A stretch of 64,000 bases of DNA from an uncultured Victivallis sp. GTDB taxonomy: Bacteria; Verrucomicrobiota; Lentisphaeria; Victivallales; Victivallaceae. A program made the translations under genes and the position numbers. Below the pieces are notes generated by a model. It was not told where the DNA came from. It ran no database searches and was given only the letters and a program-made list of their open reading frames with translations. The stretch lies in NCBI RefSeq assembly GCF_944391105.1, contig NZ_CALXSK010000007.1:1-64000 (forward strand), in the 5' to 3' direction. This document shows positions 45,605-53,525 of this stretch, piece by piece. Positions within the stretch are counted from its first letter, which is position 1. Every line of letters starts with the position of its first letter.

Positions 45605-46618
45605 ATGCGGAAGATCAGAATCGGACAGATCGGCATCGGTCACAATCATGCTTCGGAAAAGATGGCCGCTCTGCGCCGCCTCAGCGAATTTTACGAGGTG
45701 GTCGGCGTCGTGGAGGAGGATGACTCCTGGTGGAGCCGCCGCGGCGGATTCCCCGAGTATCAGGGAGTTCCGCGTCTCACGGCGGAGGAGCTCTTCAACA
45801 CGCCCGGGCTTGAGGCGGTCGCGGTGGAGACCGACGGTTTCGAGCTTCTCGAGACCGCGCGCCGCTGCGTCGACCGGAATCTCTCCATTCACATGGACAA
45901 GCCCGGCGGGGAGAAACTGGAACCGTTCCGCGATCTGCTGAACGAGTTCCGCCGGAAACATCTGACGATTCAGCTCGGTTACATGTACCGCAACAATCCG
46001 GCGATTCAATACTGTTTGAATGCGGTACGGAAAGGGTGGCTCGGGGAGATCTTCGAGGTACACGCCGTGATGAACCGTTACGACGGCCACGACGAGGCCT
46101 ATCGCCGCTGGCTTGCGCAGTTTCAGGGCGGGGCGGTCTACATCTTCGCCGGACACCTGATCGATCTGGTCGTGACGTTGCTCGGGCGGCCGCTGCGGGT
46201 GACCCCCTACCTCACGAAAACGCGCGACGACAATCTGTACGACACCGGCGTCGCCGTGCTGGAGTATCCGCGCGCGGTCGCCACGGTGCGGACCGGCGTC
46301 ACCGAGGTGGACGGGATGAAGCACCGGCGGCTGATCGTCTGCGGTACAAAAGGGACGATCGAAATCTGCCCGCTGGAGCACCCTGCCGACCGTTACCGGC
46401 TCGATCCGCTCCATCTGCGGCTGACGCTGCTCGAGGGAAACGAAGCGTTCGAGGCCGGAACACACATCGTCGATGTCGGTGTTATGAACGGACGGTATGA
46501 CAACCAGCTGATCGAGTTTGCGAAGATTATCCGCAATGAGATGGAGAACCCCTATTCGTTCCCGCACGAACTGATCGTACAGGAGGCGTTGTTGCGCGCC
46601 TCCGGTGTTCAGCTGTAA
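45605..46618 (+). CDS. Gfo/Idh/MocA oxidoreductase 1
   Basis: A 337-residue NAD(P)-dependent sugar dehydrogenase. The Rossmann motif is GQIGIGHNHASEKM, the cofactor/substrate motif is HMDKPGG instead of the usual EKP, and the second half is the typical beta-sheet dimerisation domain with FAGHLIDLVVTLLG. AAGGAG lies just before the ATG. Such enzymes act on cyclic polyols or sugars. Confidence 0.85.
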   Translation: MRKIRIGQIGIGHNHASEKMAALRRLSEFYEVVGVVEEDDSWWSRRGGFPEYQGVPRLTAEELFNTPGLEAVAVETDGFELLETARRCVDRNLSIHMDKPGGEKLEPFRDLLNEFRRKHLTIQLGYMYRNNPAIQYCLNAVRKGWLGEIFEVHAVMNRYDGHDEAYRRWLAQFQGGAVYIFAGHLIDLVVTLLGRPLRVTPYLTKTRDDNLYDTGVAVLEYPRAVATVRTGVTEVDGMKHRRLIVCGTKGTIEICPLEHPADRYRLDPLHLRLTLLEGNEAFEAGTHIVDVGVMNGRYDNQLIEFAKIIRNEMENPYSFPHELIVQEALLRASGVQL

Positions 46619-46629
46619 CAGGTGAGACT

Positions 46630-47388
46630 ATGGAAAGACAATGGAATGGAAAAAACGTCCTTGTAACAGGAGCGGAAAATGAAATCGGCAGGGCGGTGGC
46701 CCGCATGTTCGCTTCGCATGGCGCAAGAATCGCAGTCGCCGCCCCTGTCCGGGAGGAGGCGGAGAAAGTCGTTGCGGAAATCAGCGAATCGGGTGGAGAA
46801 GTGATTGCATTTTCCGCCGATCCAGCCGATGTTGATCAGGTCAGGCGGATGGTTCGATGTGTGACCGAAACGCTCGGTTCGATCGATATTCTCGTCAACA
46901 ATGCGGGGGGAGACAACCTCCATGCGGTCGGAATTGTCAAAGCTTTTTCGGAGTCGGAACCTGCGCAGTGGGCTCCTTTTCTTGAGTCTGTCCTGCGGGG
47001 AACCATTGCAACGATTCGTTATGTCCTGCCGCAAATGATCGTGCGCCGGACGGGCAGGATCGTCAATCTGGTATCGGTGGCGGGAGTCTCCGGTTTGCAG
47101 GGGGCGCCGATCCGCTCGGCGGTGGAAGGAGGAATCATCGCCCTGACCCGGAGCCTGGCGATGGATTGCGGCGCATGCAACATCTGCATCAACAGCATTG
47201 CTTCGGGAGCGATCCAGATGAAACCGGGTCCGGAATCCACGATCGGCGGCAGCGTGTTCGGCCGTTCCGGGACGCCGGAGGAGGTCGCGAAACTGGTCTG
47301 TTTTCTCTGTTCGGAAGACGCCGGCTACATCACGGGTCAAAATTACATAATTGACGGCGGCTGCATTCTCGGGCCGAAGGAGGAATAG
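46630..47388 (+). CDS. SDR-family protein lacking the catalytic Tyr and Lys
   Basis: A 252-residue short-chain dehydrogenase fold. The cofactor motif is TGAENEIG (13-20), with Glu in place of the middle Gly of TGxxxGxG. NNAGG (90-94) and the catalytic Ser (S149) are kept. At the active site YxxxK is replaced by R162 and E166 (IRSAVEGG where the neighbour has DYSAAKGG). It is probably inactive as a dehydrogenase and may act as a partner of the intact SDR that starts 7 bases downstream. Confidence 0.82.
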   Translation: MERQWNGKNVLVTGAENEIGRAVARMFASHGARIAVAAPVREEAEKVVAEISESGGEVIAFSADPADVDQVRRMVRCVTETLGSIDILVNNAGGDNLHAVGIVKAFSESEPAQWAPFLESVLRGTIATIRYVLPQMIVRRTGRIVNLVSVAGVSGLQGAPIRSAVEGGIIALTRSLAMDCGACNICINSIASGAIQMKPGPESTIGGSVFGRSGTPEEVAKLVCFLCSEDAGYITGQNYIIDGGCILGPKEE

Positions 47389-47394
47389 GGGAAC

Positions 47395-48159
47395 ATGGAT
47401 AAAATGCTTGAAGGAAAGACCGCCGTGGTCACCGGCGCGGGTGGGCGAATCGGCATCGCAATCTGTTCGCGCCTTGCGGAGGAAGGCGCCGCGGTCGTCT
47501 GCGCGGACCTCACCCGGGAAAATGCCGAAAAAGCAGCTGAAACAATCCGTTCCGCCGGGGGATGCGCCCTTCCCTGTCAGGTGGATGTGACCCGGAGTGA
47601 CGAAGTCCGCCGAATGGCGGAAACGGCGCTCAGGCAGTTCGGTTCGGTCGAAATCCTGGTAAACAACGCGGGAGGCAGCGCCGGGTTGTTCCATCGGCTC
47701 TCCCGCTTTGAAAACACAACCGAGGAGATCTGGCGCCGGATCATAGACCTCAATCTGAACGGAACGCTCTGCTGTATTCACGCTCTGCTCGGCCAGATGA
47801 TGGAACGCAGATACGGTAAAATCATCAATATGTCTTCGATCGCCGCGGAAAAGGGGATTCTGGATCGGGTGGACTACTCCGCGGCCAAAGGGGGAGTCCT
47901 CTCTCTGACCCGGGCGCTGGCGCTGGAAACCGGAAAATACAACATCAACGTCAACTGCATCTCTCCAGGCATGGTCGTCGGTGCGGCGTCGATTCCTCAT
48001 CAGGGAACCTGGCTGGGGCGTACCGGGGAGCCGCGTGAAATCGCGGCGCTGGTGGCGTTTCTCGCATCGGACGATTCCAGTTTCATCACCGGTGAAAACC
48101 ATACCATCGACGGCGGACGTGTTCTCGGGGTGCGTTACCACAACCGGGAAGAACAATAA
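47395..48159 (+). CDS. SDR-family oxidoreductase (intact)
   Basis: A 254-residue classical SDR with TGAGGRIG (13-20), NNAGG, S148, Y161 and K165 (DYSAAKGG), all at canonical spacing. Its C-terminal ITGENHTIDGGRVLG is typical. It aligns end-to-end with the preceding protein, so the pair arose by duplication. Substrate unknown, probably a sugar lactone, sugar acid or keto-sugar. Confidence 0.88.
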   Translation: MDKMLEGKTAVVTGAGGRIGIAICSRLAEEGAAVVCADLTRENAEKAAETIRSAGGCALPCQVDVTRSDEVRRMAETALRQFGSVEILVNNAGGSAGLFHRLSRFENTTEEIWRRIIDLNLNGTLCCIHALLGQMMERRYGKIINMSSIAAEKGILDRVDYSAAKGGVLSLTRALALETGKYNINVNCISPGMVVGAASIPHQGTWLGRTGEPREIAALVAFLASDDSSFITGENHTIDGGRVLGVRYHNREEQ

Positions 48160-48195
48160 AATTCAACAAACAGGTCACTTCCAATAGAGGGAAAA

Positions 48196-49215
48196 ATGAA
48201 CGTTACCAGAAAAGTGCTGGTGCTCGGCTCTTCCGGGGCGATGGGACAGTATCTGCTTCCACGGCTGTCGGAGCTGGGCTGTCAGATCGACGCGGTTTCG
48301 CTGGATGCGGCCGATCCGGGGCTTCGGGGGGTCACCCACATTCAGGCGAACGCAAAAGACCGGAGCGTCTACCGCGAACTCCTCGAAAGAAACTACGACG
48401 GAATCGTCGACTTCCTGACCTACGGCACCGGAGAACTCACCTGGTATCTGCCGCAGGCGCTGAATCATACCGGACATTACATGTTTCTGTCGAGCTGCCG
48501 GGTGTTCGACGACAAAGAGCATCCGGTCAGGGAGAGTTCGCCGCGGCTGATCGATTCGTCGGATGACGTTCTGCTGCGCAATTCGGACGACTATTGCATC
48601 TACAAGGCGCGCGGCGAAAATATTCTGCGCGCTTCCCCGCGGCGGAACTGGACGATCGTCCGTCCCGCGACCACCTACTCGTTTCTGCGCTACCAGCTCG
48701 TGACGCTTGAAGCGGCGGACAACGTGGGGCGCGCCTTCGCCGGGAAGCGGGTTGTTGTTCCCGAGCAGGCGCGGAGGAAACAGGCGACCTTGAGCTGGGG
48801 CGGTGACGTCGCCCGCATGCTTGCCGGACTGCTCTTCCTCGACAAGGCGCTCGGGGAGGATTTCAACGTCGCGACCGGGGAACATCACTCCTGGGAGGAG
48901 ATCGCCGACTACTATCACGACATCTGCAACCTGGAGGCGGTCTGGGTGGACAAGGAGGATTATCTGCGCATCCTCTCGCCGGATCCTTACAATATGGGAC
49001 CGCGCTGGCAGCTCGAATATGCCCGTCTCTTCACCCGCGAGACCGACAATTCGAAAATCCTCTCCACGCTCGGGATGAAACAGAGCGAACTCATGCCGCT
49101 CTACGACGGTTTGAAGATGGAGATCGGCCGCTGTCCGAAAGAGACCGTCTGGCCGGTCAATGCTGCGATGGACGATTATCTTGCGGCGATGGACCGCCGC
49201 TCTTTCAGGAGGTGA
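48196..49215 (+). CDS. NAD-dependent epimerase/dehydratase family protein
   Basis: A 339-residue extended SDR. The cofactor motif is VLGSSGAMGQYLL, and YCIYKARGEN contributes the YxxxK dyad. It resembles atypical members acting as epimerases or isomerases. It lies between the SDR pair and a second Gfo/Idh/MocA gene, all on the plus strand with short gaps. Confidence 0.8.
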   Translation: MNVTRKVLVLGSSGAMGQYLLPRLSELGCQIDAVSLDAADPGLRGVTHIQANAKDRSVYRELLERNYDGIVDFLTYGTGELTWYLPQALNHTGHYMFLSSCRVFDDKEHPVRESSPRLIDSSDDVLLRNSDDYCIYKARGENILRASPRRNWTIVRPATTYSFLRYQLVTLEAADNVGRAFAGKRVVVPEQARRKQATLSWGGDVARMLAGLLFLDKALGEDFNVATGEHHSWEEIADYYHDICNLEAVWVDKEDYLRILSPDPYNMGPRWQLEYARLFTRETDNSKILSTLGMKQSELMPLYDGLKMEIGRCPKETVWPVNAAMDDYLAAMDRRSFRR

Positions 49216-49219
49216 AATC

Positions 49220-50347
49220 ATGAAGAAACAGTGGCGTATTGCGGTCGCGTTCGATACGAAGCGGATTTTTCTCGGTGGACATGGCACCCACCTCGCTTTT
49301 GTCGGGCTGCCCGGAGTCGAACATGTGGCTCTGGCGGATTCCAATCCGGACGGACTCGATGAGCGAATGCGGCAACTCGGGGTGAAGCGCCATTACGACG
49401 ACTATCTGGAAATGCTCGACCGGGAGAAACCGCAGATCGTCGTGCTCGGCTCCCGGATTCCGGAGGAGCACACGTTCCAGATCCGGGCGGCTGCGGAGCG
49501 GGGCATTCACGTGCTTTGCGAAAAGCCGATGACCAACGATCTCCGCATCGCCGATGAGCTCATCGCCATCGCGGAGAAGCATAATGTGAAAATCGCCGTC
49601 GCCCATCTGGCGCGCCATGCTCTGGTGTTCCGGACAATGAAGCGAATGATCGAAGAAGGCGCGATCGGCACCCCGCTCACCTTCTATGGCCGGGGCAAGG
49701 AGGATGAGCGTGGCGGCGGCGAGGATATGGTGGTGCTGGGCACTCATATTCTCGATCTGGGGTGTTATCTCTTCGGCGCTCCGGAATCGGTCTCGGCGGA
49801 GATCATGCAGGAGGGTCGTCCGCTTCGGCGGGAGGATCGTTGCGTCACGAAGGAGCCGCTCGGGGCGGTCGCCGGGGATAATGTATTTGCGCTCTATCAT
49901 TTTCCGAACGGCGTCCGCGGAATTTTCGAGAGCCGTCGCGGACTGTTTCGGAAGCAGGTGCGGATGGGAGTTTCTGTGGCCGGTACTGAGGGAATTTTAA
50001 GTGTCCGCTACGACAACGACCGGAAACTGCGGCTGAGCCGCACTCAGTTTCCGCCGGAGGACGAAGCCGCCTACGAGGAGGTGCCGCTGGTGGAGACCCG
50101 GGTCATTCCGGGCGCGGAGGAGCTGCGCGACTTCGGTTTTCTGTGGTATTTCCGGGATAACAACCGATTTGCCGCGTGGGATCTGCTCTGTGCGATCGAG
50201 GAGGATCGCCAGCCGCTGGCAAGTGCGTATGACGCCCGGGCGGCACTGGAGATGATTTACGGGGCCTATTCGTCGCAGTTGGCCGGGCGGGTGATTCCGC
50301 TGCCGCTCACGGATCGGGAGAACCCGCTCGAGACGAATCATTTGTGA
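49220..50347 (+). CDS. Gfo/Idh/MocA oxidoreductase 2
   Basis: About 375 residues. The signature EKP occurs in GIHVLCEKPMTND, with KIAVAHLARH and VVLGTHILDLGCYLFG after it. The ATG at 49220 is supported by a very strong AGGAGGTG 5-8 bases upstream, rather than a start 60 bases earlier that overlaps the previous gene more deeply. Confidence 0.87.
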   Translation: MKKQWRIAVAFDTKRIFLGGHGTHLAFVGLPGVEHVALADSNPDGLDERMRQLGVKRHYDDYLEMLDREKPQIVVLGSRIPEEHTFQIRAAAERGIHVLCEKPMTNDLRIADELIAIAEKHNVKIAVAHLARHALVFRTMKRMIEEGAIGTPLTFYGRGKEDERGGGEDMVVLGTHILDLGCYLFGAPESVSAEIMQEGRPLRREDRCVTKEPLGAVAGDNVFALYHFPNGVRGIFESRRGLFRKQVRMGVSVAGTEGILSVRYDNDRKLRLSRTQFPPEDEAAYEEVPLVETRVIPGAEELRDFGFLWYFRDNNRFAAWDLLCAIEEDRQPLASAYDARAALEMIYGAYSSQLAGRVIPLPLTDRENPLETNHL

Positions 50348-50359
50348 GGGAGATGGACC

Positions 50360-51316
50360 ATGTATGCGATGAAGGTTGATGAAACAGGGGCCATGCACTG
50401 GACGGAGGTTCCCGATCCGGAAGCGAAAGCCGGCGAGGTTCTGCTGGGAATCCGGGCGGCGGCTTTGAACCGTGCGGATCTTCTGCAGCGGGCGGGCAAG
50501 TATCCGCCGCCGCCCGGCTGGCCGGAGTGGATGGGGCTGGAGGTGGCGGGCGTCGTTCTCGCCGCGCCCGCAGGAAGCCGCTGGAAGGCGGGCGGCGAGG
50601 TGTGCGCGCTGCTCGGCGGCGGCGGATACGCGGAGAAGATCGCCGTCCCGGAGGGGATGGTTCTGCCGCTTCCGCCGGGGCTTTCGATGACGGAGGCGGC
50701 TTCGCTGCCGGAGGTATTCGCAACCGCGTATTTGAATCTCTTCTTTGAGGCGAATATGAGGGCCGGGGAGACGGTTTTCGTACAGGCGGGGGCGAGCGGG
50801 CTCGGACTGGCGGCGATTCAGCTGGCGAAATCGTTCGGCGCGAAGGTGATGACCTCGGTCGGTTCGCCGGAGAAGGCCGAGGCGGTCCGCCTTCTCGGGG
50901 CGGACTGGGTGCTGGAACGCCATCGGGATGATCCGGTCGCGGCGTTCGAGGCGCATCCTGTGGATGTCGCGCTCGACTGCGTCGGCGGCGAGGTGCTCGG
51001 GAGTTGCATCGAAAAACTCGCTCCCGGAGGGCGCTGGATTCTTATCTCGACCCTCGGCGGCGAATTTGCCCGGATCAGCCTCCGGCCGATTCTCAAGCGC
51101 GGAATCCGGCTGATCGGAAGCACGTTGCGAAGCCGCCCGACGGAGATGAAGGCGCGGATCCTGCGCGAACTTGAAGAGAAAGTCTGGCCGAAGTTCGGTT
51201 CGAAGGAGATTCGTCCGGTGATCCATGCGGTGCTGCCGATCCGGCGGGCGGAGGAGGCGCATGCGATTCTTCAGCGCAATGAAAACATCGGCAAGGTGGT
51301 GCTGGAGATCGATTGA
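50360..51316 (+). CDS. NAD(P)H:quinone oxidoreductase-like medium-chain dehydrogenase (PIG3 type)
   Basis: A 318-residue zinc-free quinone oxidoreductase. It has LNRADLLQRAGKYPPPPG, GLEVAGVV and the NADPH motif VQAGASGLGLAAIQLAK, which match the PIG3 group. It is translated just before the transporter gene, one base apart. Its role in the operon could be detoxifying a reactive carbonyl. Confidence 0.87.
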   Translation: MYAMKVDETGAMHWTEVPDPEAKAGEVLLGIRAAALNRADLLQRAGKYPPPPGWPEWMGLEVAGVVLAAPAGSRWKAGGEVCALLGGGGYAEKIAVPEGMVLPLPPGLSMTEAASLPEVFATAYLNLFFEANMRAGETVFVQAGASGLGLAAIQLAKSFGAKVMTSVGSPEKAEAVRLLGADWVLERHRDDPVAAFEAHPVDVALDCVGGEVLGSCIEKLAPGGRWILISTLGGEFARISLRPILKRGIRLIGSTLRSRPTEMKARILRELEEKVWPKFGSKEIRPVIHAVLPIRRAEEAHAILQRNENIGKVVLEID

Positions 51317-51317
51317 A

Positions 51318-52592
51318 ATGGTGTTCCGCACGGTTCGCGGCGGGGGGGCGGATCCGCTCGTTTTCCGCCGGAGGTTCTTTCTCCGACTGATCCTGTGCGG
51401 GACCGGGCTTTACTTCTTTGCGAACATTCAGCGGGTGGCGGTTCCGGGAGCGATCTTCGATCTCCTGCAGAGGGATCTTCATCTCTCTGCGCCGGGAGTG
51501 ACGGCGCTCGGTTCGGTTTTCATGTACGTTTACGCGCTGAATCAGTTGCTGATCGGGCTTTTCGTCAGCCGTTTCGGGGGGCGGCGGGTCATTCTGCCAG
51601 GGGCGTTTCTTTTCTGCCTCGGGTCGCTGTGTTTTCCGCTTTCGTCGGGAGGGTGGCTTTATTTCAGCCGGGCATTGACCGGATTCGGTGCAAGTTCGCT
51701 CTATCTGGCGCTCATCGATGAGACGATCCGCGCCAGCCGGAGAAACTATGCCATTGCGGTTTCTCTGGTGATTACGGCCGGATACGCGGGCGGCATCGTT
51801 GCCAATGCGCCGTTCGTCGCACTGGTCCGGGCAACCGGATGGCAGCGGGCGCTGCTCGGCGTTGCGGCCGCGACGATTCTTTTCTATGTGCTTTTTGTCG
51901 TGTTCTCCTCCCGGCGGAAACTGCCGCCGGTCCGGCGCGACATACCGTTTCGATTCACCCCGTTCTTCCAGGTGCTTGGTGAGCGGAACAACCGGCTGGT
52001 GTTTCTGTTCAGCGGGATCAACTTCGGTTTATACTATGTGATTCAGACAGTGATCGGCAAGAAGTTTCTGGAGGACTTCTGCGGATTTTCCTCGCTTCAC
52101 GCGGCATGGATTCTGTCGTTGACGGGATTGATTTCCGCAGTGGCCGGAACATTGCTCGCGGTGTTGAGCCGAATGACGGGTAATCGGCGGAGCGTCTTCT
52201 GCCGCGTCGCGGGAACGGTTTCGCTCACGGTGTTCGCTCTCATTGCATTGCTGTTGTTCTTCGACATTCGCAGCGGCTGGATCGCGCTGCTTTTCTGTCT
52301 GCTCGCCGCCACCGGAAGCATGTCGTCGATCGTGATTCCGCTGCTGCATGACACCAATCCGCGCGATCTCGGCGGTCCTGCGGTCTGCTTTATGAATTTC
52401 AGTTTTTACCTTGCCGTTGCTTTTTTCGGGAATCTGGCCGGCTGGCTGTTGAAGAGCTTTCCGCCGGAATCGGTCGGCGGAGCGCTGGTTTATTCCCGAA
52501 GCTCCTACCTTGCGGTGTTTTCGGTGCTGGCGTTCGCTTCGACCGCGGTATTTTTCTGCGCGATGAAGCTGCGCGAAAGGCGTTCGCCATGA
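51318..52592 (+). CDS. MFS transporter
   Basis: About 424 residues with about 12 hydrophobic helices in two halves. Between helices 2 and 3 is GLFVSRFGGRRVILPGAF, the MFS loop motif, and the central cytoplasmic loop holds SSRRKLPPVRR. It is probably the uptake or export system for the compound handled by the oxidoreductases. The ATG at 51318 follows the quinone reductase stop; a longer upstream reading overlaps it and has no family resemblance. Confidence 0.88.
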   Translation: MVFRTVRGGGADPLVFRRRFFLRLILCGTGLYFFANIQRVAVPGAIFDLLQRDLHLSAPGVTALGSVFMYVYALNQLLIGLFVSRFGGRRVILPGAFLFCLGSLCFPLSSGGWLYFSRALTGFGASSLYLALIDETIRASRRNYAIAVSLVITAGYAGGIVANAPFVALVRATGWQRALLGVAAATILFYVLFVVFSSRRKLPPVRRDIPFRFTPFFQVLGERNNRLVFLFSGINFGLYYVIQTVIGKKFLEDFCGFSSLHAAWILSLTGLISAVAGTLLAVLSRMTGNRRSVFCRVAGTVSLTVFALIALLLFFDIRSGWIALLFCLLAATGSMSSIVIPLLHDTNPRDLGGPAVCFMNFSFYLAVAFFGNLAGWLLKSFPPESVGGALVYSRSSYLAVFSVLAFASTAVFFCAMKLRERRSP

Positions 52593-52645
52593 ATTCCGCT
52601 CTTCGGCCGCCTGAGCACCGGTTTCCCGCAGGGGGGAAGCTTCTT

Positions 52646-52999
52646 TTACAGCATCAGCAGCCGCACCTCATACGGTTGCAGAGTGACGACCGGGGGGAAC
52701 TCCGGAATCATGCCCCGTTTCACTTCTCCCTCCCGCAGCGCGATCGATTCGACCGAGGGGAGAATCGGATCGGGAGTCGTCGCCGGGGCGTTGAGCAGAT
52801 CGAGTTTCACATCCGTCTCGCGCCCGCTCTTGTTGATGAGCAGCACCCCGAACTTTTCCGGATTCCGGAACGCGAGGCACTCCACATCTCCGTTTCCGTT
52901 CATCCGGGAATCCTGCGCGGCAGCGACGGAGGCTCCGCATCCGGCGAAACGGGAGTCCGGCAGAACGCCGCCGAGCTCGGCGGTAGCAGAAATTTGCAC
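52646..52999 (-). pseudogene. C-terminal remnant of a glycosidase
   Basis: A frame of 117 codons (open up to about 53041) coding for a beta-sandwich end: VECLAFRNPEKFGVLLINKSGR and VVTLQPYEVRLLML. This is how the last domain of GH30/GH51/GH39-like enzymes ends. There is no catalytic domain upstream; instead the frame runs into the truncated regulator below in another frame. It is best seen as the end of a gene whose front was lost by deletion. Confidence 0.6.
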
Positions 53000-53361
53000 C
53001 GGTTCACAACCAGTGAGGATCGGAACGTCTGTTCCTCCTTTTCACACTCAGGGTTGCGGATCTTCCGAATCAGGTATTCGACGGCTTGCGCCCCCATGGT
53101 CCGGAGCGGCATCCGAATGCAGGAGACCGGCACCCCGATGGTTTCCGTGAAATTCTCGACATCGTCAAAGCAGATCACGTCGAGATCTTCCGGCAGCCGG
53201 ACACCGAGACGCGCGAGCACCTTTCGCACCGTCGGACGACTCACGTAAAACTGGCGGCAGAGCGTGCTTTCCGAGGGCAGAATCCCGCCCGGCAGCAGAC
53301 GATGCTCCCGTATCTCGGAGAGCAGATACGTATATATGTCGTCGGTGATGTTCCTCTTCAC
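52900..53361 (-). pseudogene. Deletion-chimera GntR/LacI-type regulator
   Basis: A 153-codon frame. Residues 1-51 are a GntR winged helix (ITDDIYTYLLSEIREHRLLPGG, LCRQFYVSRPTVRKVLARL). Then it jumps to GVRLPEDLDVICFDDVENF and MGAQAVEYLIRKI, which belong to the last third of a LacI-type sensor domain. About 200 middle residues are missing. After VVNR the reading enters the glycosidase remnant in a different frame. The GTG start has GAGGTG upstream. It may be a non-functional relic or a DNA-binding domain without a sensor. Confidence 0.65.
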
Positions 53362-53375
53362 GCCGCACCTCGATG

Positions 53376-53399
53376 TTTACATGTAATATTACCTGTAAA
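53376..53399. promoter_or_regulatory. 24-bp palindrome, likely operator
   Basis: TTTACATGTAATATTACCTGTAAA: 22 of 24 bases palindromic around GTAATATTAC. It lies 14 bases before the truncated regulator start, as expected for an autoregulated GntR-type gene. Confidence 0.55.
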
Positions 53400-53480
53400 T
53401 ATTATGATGCAAAGAGGAGAAAAAAAGCAAGTGCGCGGCAGAAGAAAAATGAAAAAAAGCGACCGGCGGCCCCTCCCTGG

Positions 53481-53506
53481 AAAAAGGCGGAGCAGAGCGC
53501 TCCGCC
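53481..53506 (-). terminator. Terminator of the GH2-like gene
   Basis: On the minus strand GGCGGAGC, 5-base loop, GCTCCGCC, followed by TTTTT. It lies 20 bases after the stop. Confidence 0.75.
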
Positions 53507-53525
53507 GGGAAGCGGCCGCCGGAGA

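Noticed and set aside
44537-46567. 676-codon minus-strand frame
   Set aside because: Antisense to the dehydrogenase and Gfo/Idh/MocA genes, which have clear motifs and ribosome sites.
52593-52645. Terminator after the MFS gene
   Set aside because: A short TTCCC/GGGGAA stem near 52621-52640 is followed by CTTCTTTT, but the stem is too weak to report.
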